Assembly: GCA_903832295.1 (NCBI GenBank)
Contig: CAILAZ010000197.1
Location: 1 to 35,277, forward strand
Length of the DNA stretch: 35,277 nucleotides
Source: an uncultured Acidobacteriota bacterium
GTDB lineage: Bacteria; Acidobacteriota; Terriglobia; Terriglobales; Acidobacteriaceae
Direction of reading: 5' to 3'
In this document: positions 32,050-35,277 of the stretch, in pieces
Numbering within the stretch: position 1 is the stretch's first letter
Layout of the letters: each line of letters starts with the position of its first letter
Notes under the pieces: generated by a model
What the model saw: only the letters and a program-made list of their open reading frames with translations
Told to the model about the DNA's origin: nothing
The model's database searches: none
Translations under genes and position numbers: made by a program

Positions 32050-34020
32050 ATGGGCACTGTTGTCGAAGAAACTCGAGCTTTCTCGTCGCCTGGGGACGCG
32101 CGAGCATCTGTGCGCCTCGTCGATCTATGGAAGAAGTATGGCGAGACGGAGGCGGTGCGAGGGGTCTCCCTCGAAGTTCAGCCCGGTGAAATTTTCGGAT
32201 TGATTGGTCCGGACGGGGCAGGCAAAACTTCGACATTTCAGATATTGGCTGGAGTGATGCCAGCGACCTCAGGGGTCGCCGAGATATTCGAGAAACCGTC
32301 GCGGGAAGCCCGCTCCATGGTCGGCTATCTTACCCAAGCCTTCAGCCTCTACCCCGACCTGACCGTTTCGGAGAACATTCGCTACATTGGAGACCTGCGG
32401 CGCGTTGCGCCGAAAGAGATTCTGCGCCGCAGCCATCAGTATCTTTCCATGTTCGATATGGACCGCTTTGCCGGTCGGTTAGCCGGGAAGCTCAGCGGCG
32501 GCATGAAACAAAAGCTTGCGCTGGTGGCGGCGCTGGTGGCGCAACCGCGCGTGCTGCTTCTGGATGAGCCAACAACAGGTGTCGATCCAGTTTCGCGGCG
32601 TGAGTTCTGGGATACGCTGGCCCACCTTGCCGATGATGGCTTGACGATTGTGGTCGCAACACCTTACTTGGATGAGGCTGAGCGCTGCCATCGCGTGGCA
32701 CTGATGCACCTGGGTCAGATTCACAAGATGGGCACTCCGTCTGAGCTGCGTAATGGCTTGGGCATGAAGCGCCTGGAGCTCAGAACAGAGAACCTGGGTG
32801 AGGCCGAGGATAAGCTCTCCGGTGAAGAAAACGGCGATGGTGTCATCTCCGATGTACAGAGATTTGGGGACCGGCTCGACGTGATGGTGCGCGACGTTGA
32901 TTTGGGGAAGAAAAAAATCATAGACGACTTGCCTGGGGCACCGTCTCCGGACATTCGCGTTGCCGAGCCAACGCTGGAAAACACGTTTGTGGCCACGCTT
33001 CGTTCGCTTGGACAGGAAACTCGAACACCCGCGTTTCCCGGCGAGCATCCACATAAGGATCTCCGCGGCCAAGTCGCCATTCACGCCCGGCGGCTGACTA
33101 AGAAATTTGGAAATTTTGTGGCAGTGAATGGCATCGATATCCAGGTTCAATATGGCGAAATCTACGGCTTGCTTGGGGCGAATGGAGCGGGTAAGACGAC
33201 GGCGATCAAGATGCTGTGTGGGTTGCTGGAGCCGACGCTGGGCGATATGACACTTGCCGGAGAGAGCGCTAACCTGCGTTCTCCAGCGGTACGCGAAAAG
33301 ATCGGTTACATGTCCCAGAAATTCTCGCTGTACGACGATTTGTCGATCGACGAGAATCTTGACTTTTTCGGTGGCATTTACGGCGTCCCCCAGGCGGAGC
33401 TTGCGGAAAAGAAGGCATGGGTATTGGAGTTCTCAGGACTCGCAGGCAAGGAGACGCTCATTACGGGCACGCTGCCGGGTGGGTGGAAGCAGCGCGTAGC
33501 ATTTGGCGCGGCTATCATGCATGAACCTGGCGTGTTGTTTCTGGATGAGCCGACATCGGGCGTGGACCCGCTTGCGCGCCGGTCCTTCTGGCGGATGATC
33601 AACAAGCTCGCCGACATGGGCACGGCGATCCTGGTGACCACGCACTATCTCGAAGAGGCCGAGCAATGCAATCGTCTCGGCTTCATGGTCGCCGGCGAAC
33701 TGGTAACGGAAGGAACGCCCAGCGGCGTCAAGAAGCAGCAAGGCGGCCACCTGCTTGAGTTTGTGGTGGACAACCCGCAGAAGGCAGCCGATTTGTTGAA
33801 GCAGACTATGGACCGCTGGCGCGTGTCCATCTTCGGATACCGTCTGCACGTCATCATCGACGAAGACGCGGAAACAGGCAAGCGCGATGTAATCGCGCAA
33901 CTGAGCAAAGCCGGCATTCATGTGCATGACGTCCGTGAGGAAGCATATTCGCTCGAGGATGTCTTCATTGCGGTGGTCGAGAAGGCTCGCGCCCGCGGAC
34001 AGTTTGCAGAGGAGGACTAA
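32050..34020 (+). CDS. Duplicated ABC exporter ATPase (YbhF-like)
   Basis: About 656 residues from the ATG at 32050, 37 bp after the HlyD stop; an in-frame ATG at 31957 would overlap HlyD by 56 bp and add no domain. Two complete nucleotide-binding domains are fused. The first has Walker A GPDGAGKT, signature LSGGMKQKLAL and LLLDEPTTGVDP. The second has GANGAGKT, signature LPGGWKQRVAFG and LFLDEPTSGVDP. The Asp in the first Walker A and Pro in the second signature are variations in otherwise intact sites. It powers an ABC-2-type exporter with the following permeases. Confidence 0.9.
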   Translation: MGTVVEETRAFSSPGDARASVRLVDLWKKYGETEAVRGVSLEVQPGEIFGLIGPDGAGKTSTFQILAGVMPATSGVAEIFEKPSREARSMVGYLTQAFSLYPDLTVSENIRYIGDLRRVAPKEILRRSHQYLSMFDMDRFAGRLAGKLSGGMKQKLALVAALVAQPRVLLLDEPTTGVDPVSRREFWDTLAHLADDGLTIVVATPYLDEAERCHRVALMHLGQIHKMGTPSELRNGLGMKRLELRTENLGEAEDKLSGEENGDGVISDVQRFGDRLDVMVRDVDLGKKKIIDDLPGAPSPDIRVAEPTLENTFVATLRSLGQETRTPAFPGEHPHKDLRGQVAIHARRLTKKFGNFVAVNGIDIQVQYGEIYGLLGANGAGKTTAIKMLCGLLEPTLGDMTLAGESANLRSPAVREKIGYMSQKFSLYDDLSIDENLDFFGGIYGVPQAELAEKKAWVLEFSGLAGKETLITGTLPGGWKQRVAFGAAIMHEPGVLFLDEPTSGVDPLARRSFWRMINKLADMGTAILVTTHYLEEAEQCNRLGFMVAGELVTEGTPSGVKKQQGGHLLEFVVDNPQKAADLLKQTMDRWRVSIFGYRLHVIIDEDAETGKRDVIAQLSKAGIHVHDVREEAYSLEDVFIAVVEKARARGQFAEED

Positions 34021-35130
34021 GTGTTTAGGCGTATCTTCGCACAAGCGCGTAAAGAACTGACGCAGATCTTCCGCGACCATCTGGCGTTGCTGCTGGCGCT
34101 GGTCCTGCCTTTGTTTCTGATCCTTCTGATGAGCAATGCACTGTCACTCACGGTTAACGATATGCCTATCGCTGTGCAGGACATTGACAGTACGTCCGCA
34201 TCGCGGAGTTATATCGATGCCTTCCGGGCGTCGAATACCTTTCGCGTCATCTCCTGGCCGGCGGACAGGCAGCCGCAGGAGGCGCTCAGGTCCGGTCAAG
34301 CCAGAGCCGCTTTGATTATCCCGGAACACTTCGGACGGGACCTGGCGCGCGGTACGCAGTCGGATGTGCAGCTATTGATTGATGCCGCAGACGCAAATAC
34401 GGCGAAGCAGGTCAACGGCTACGCCAGTCAGATTACGAGAGCCTACCAGCAGCAGCTCGGAGGCGGTGCGACCGCCGCGCTGATCACACCCCAGATTCGA
34501 CTCTGGTTCAATCCTGGAAGAGATGCAAGGAAGTTCTATGCACCGGGAATCTTCGTCCTCGGAATCTCCATGTTTCCTCCGCTGCTGGCGTGCCTCGCCA
34601 TGGCGAAGGAAGGCGAGCAGAAGACCATACTTCAGGTCTACGTCTCCAGCATCTCCGCACACGAATTCCTGCTTGGCAAGATTCTGGCGATCATGATAGT
34701 TGCAATGCTCGAGTGGGTTCTCTCCATGGCGCTCTTGTTCGCAGTATTCGGGCTTCGTTTCGCAGGGGATCCAACCATATTCATCGTTGCCACTGTGCTC
34801 TACGCGTTCTGCGTTGCCTGTTTCGGCACTCTGGTCGGCGCTGCAATCCCCAGCCAGGCCGCGGCCATACAAGCAGTGTCCATGGGAGGTTTCCTGCTTG
34901 TATTCCTGCTTTCCGGGCTGATTTACCCAGTGCGCAATATACCAGGCGGTCTTCGTTGGATCTCCGGCTTGGTATGGGGAAGCTATTACATCAAGATCGT
35001 GCGGGACGCCCTGCTGCAGAGCGGAGGATGGCCTGCCATGTATTTCAACCTCATTATGATCGGCGTGATAGGTGGAGTCTTCTACTTCTTGGCGTGGCGT
35101 GCGATGCGCCGGATGCAGGTGAATGCATGA
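34021..35130 (+). CDS. ABC-2 type permease (YbhS/YbhR-like), first of two
   Basis: 369 residues with a GTG start directly after the ATPase stop codon, so translation is coupled. One N-terminal membrane helix (about 19-40) is followed by a large periplasmic domain (about 45-175, starting NDMPIAVQDIDSTSAS), then five membrane segments (about 176-365) with a GLIYPVRNIPGGLRW loop typical of ABC-2 permeases. Its 3' end overlaps the next permease by 4 bp (ATGA). It should form a heterodimer with that permease to export a drug-like or lipid substrate. Confidence 0.9.
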   Translation: MFRRIFAQARKELTQIFRDHLALLLALVLPLFLILLMSNALSLTVNDMPIAVQDIDSTSASRSYIDAFRASNTFRVISWPADRQPQEALRSGQARAALIIPEHFGRDLARGTQSDVQLLIDAADANTAKQVNGYASQITRAYQQQLGGGATAALITPQIRLWFNPGRDARKFYAPGIFVLGISMFPPLLACLAMAKEGEQKTILQVYVSSISAHEFLLGKILAIMIVAMLEWVLSMALLFAVFGLRFAGDPTIFIVATVLYAFCVACFGTLVGAAIPSQAAAIQAVSMGGFLLVFLLSGLIYPVRNIPGGLRWISGLVWGSYYIKIVRDALLQSGGWPAMYFNLIMIGVIGGVFYFLAWRAMRRMQVNA

Positions 35131-35277
35131 GCGCCGAATTACGCGTAGTCGGTTTCTGGCAGAGGCTTGGCGTGCTCTTTCAAAAAGAGGTTCGCCAGAT
35201 ACGCCGTGACAGGCGTCTTGCGATTTCACTCGTTATTCCCCCGGTGCTGCAGATTCTTCTCTTCGGGTTTGCTCTGA
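35127..35277 (+). CDS. Second ABC-2 type permease (3' end cut by window)
   Basis: The ATG overlaps the preceding stop (ATGA). The visible 50 codons read WQRLGVLFQKEVRQIRRDRR followed by LAISLVIPPVLQILLFGFAL, the usual cytoplasmic amphipathic start and first membrane helix of ABC-2 permeases. It completes the two-permease plan of the YbhGFSR-type exporter. Confidence 0.85.
   Translation, partial: MSAELRVVGFWQRLGVLFQKEVRQIRRDRRLAISLVIPPVLQILLFGFAL

Overview
The window looks like a chromosomal segment of an Acidobacteriota bacterium, probably from the Terriglobales/Granulicella-Edaphobacter group. This is inferred from very C-rich third codon positions in the left two thirds, from several protein types that I associate with that group, and from intrinsic terminators that end in short T-rich tracts. 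No RNA genes, CRISPR arrays, insertion sequences or complete mobile elements were recognised.

Left part (1-2177): the 3' part of a ZIP metal transporter gene, a ketopantoate-reductase-like gene, then about 510 bp without a gene that holds a perfect 20-bp palindrome. Next (2178-15702) comes the most unusual locus: five same-strand genes for exported proteins. Two multicopper-oxidase-like proteins each carry half of the trinuclear copper ligands. A 2,942-residue modular protein has a degenerate cupredoxin head like that of the second oxidase, followed by Ig-like, SdrB-like, IPT, beta-helix and ASH-type domains. A small exported protein and a LolA/LolB-like exported protein complete the set. The eight His ligands of a type 2/3 copper cluster appear to be shared 4+4 between the first two proteins, and the only type 1 copper site lies in the first. 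A split extracellular or periplasmic oxidase with a giant scaffold is my main hypothesis. Its substrate cannot be read from sequence.

Middle part (15943-23673): a YciI-like protein, a single-pass membrane protein, a 61-residue C2H2 zinc finger protein, a cupin, a DEAD-box RNA helicase with an aromatic/lysine hexad-repeat tail, a PAS/zinc-ribbon sensor-like protein, a family-level hypothetical protein, a coiled-coil porin preceded by a tandem duplication of about 70 bp, and a small exported protein.

Copper handling block (24227-27689): a Cys-rich exported protein, a TonB-dependent receptor with the CxxxM and HxM copper motifs of the OprC type, and a convergent Tat-exported copper-storage protein with 13 cysteines (Csp1 type). 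Related C-terminal fragments of what looks like a TPR protein flank this block on both sides, as if the block had been inserted next to, or duplicated with, a decayed gene.

Right part (28145-35277): an ABC-F ATPase, then a CecR-like TetR regulator heading an HlyD/ABC-2 exporter operon of YbhGFSR type, whose last permease is cut by the window edge. Codon use here is visibly less C-ending than in the left part.
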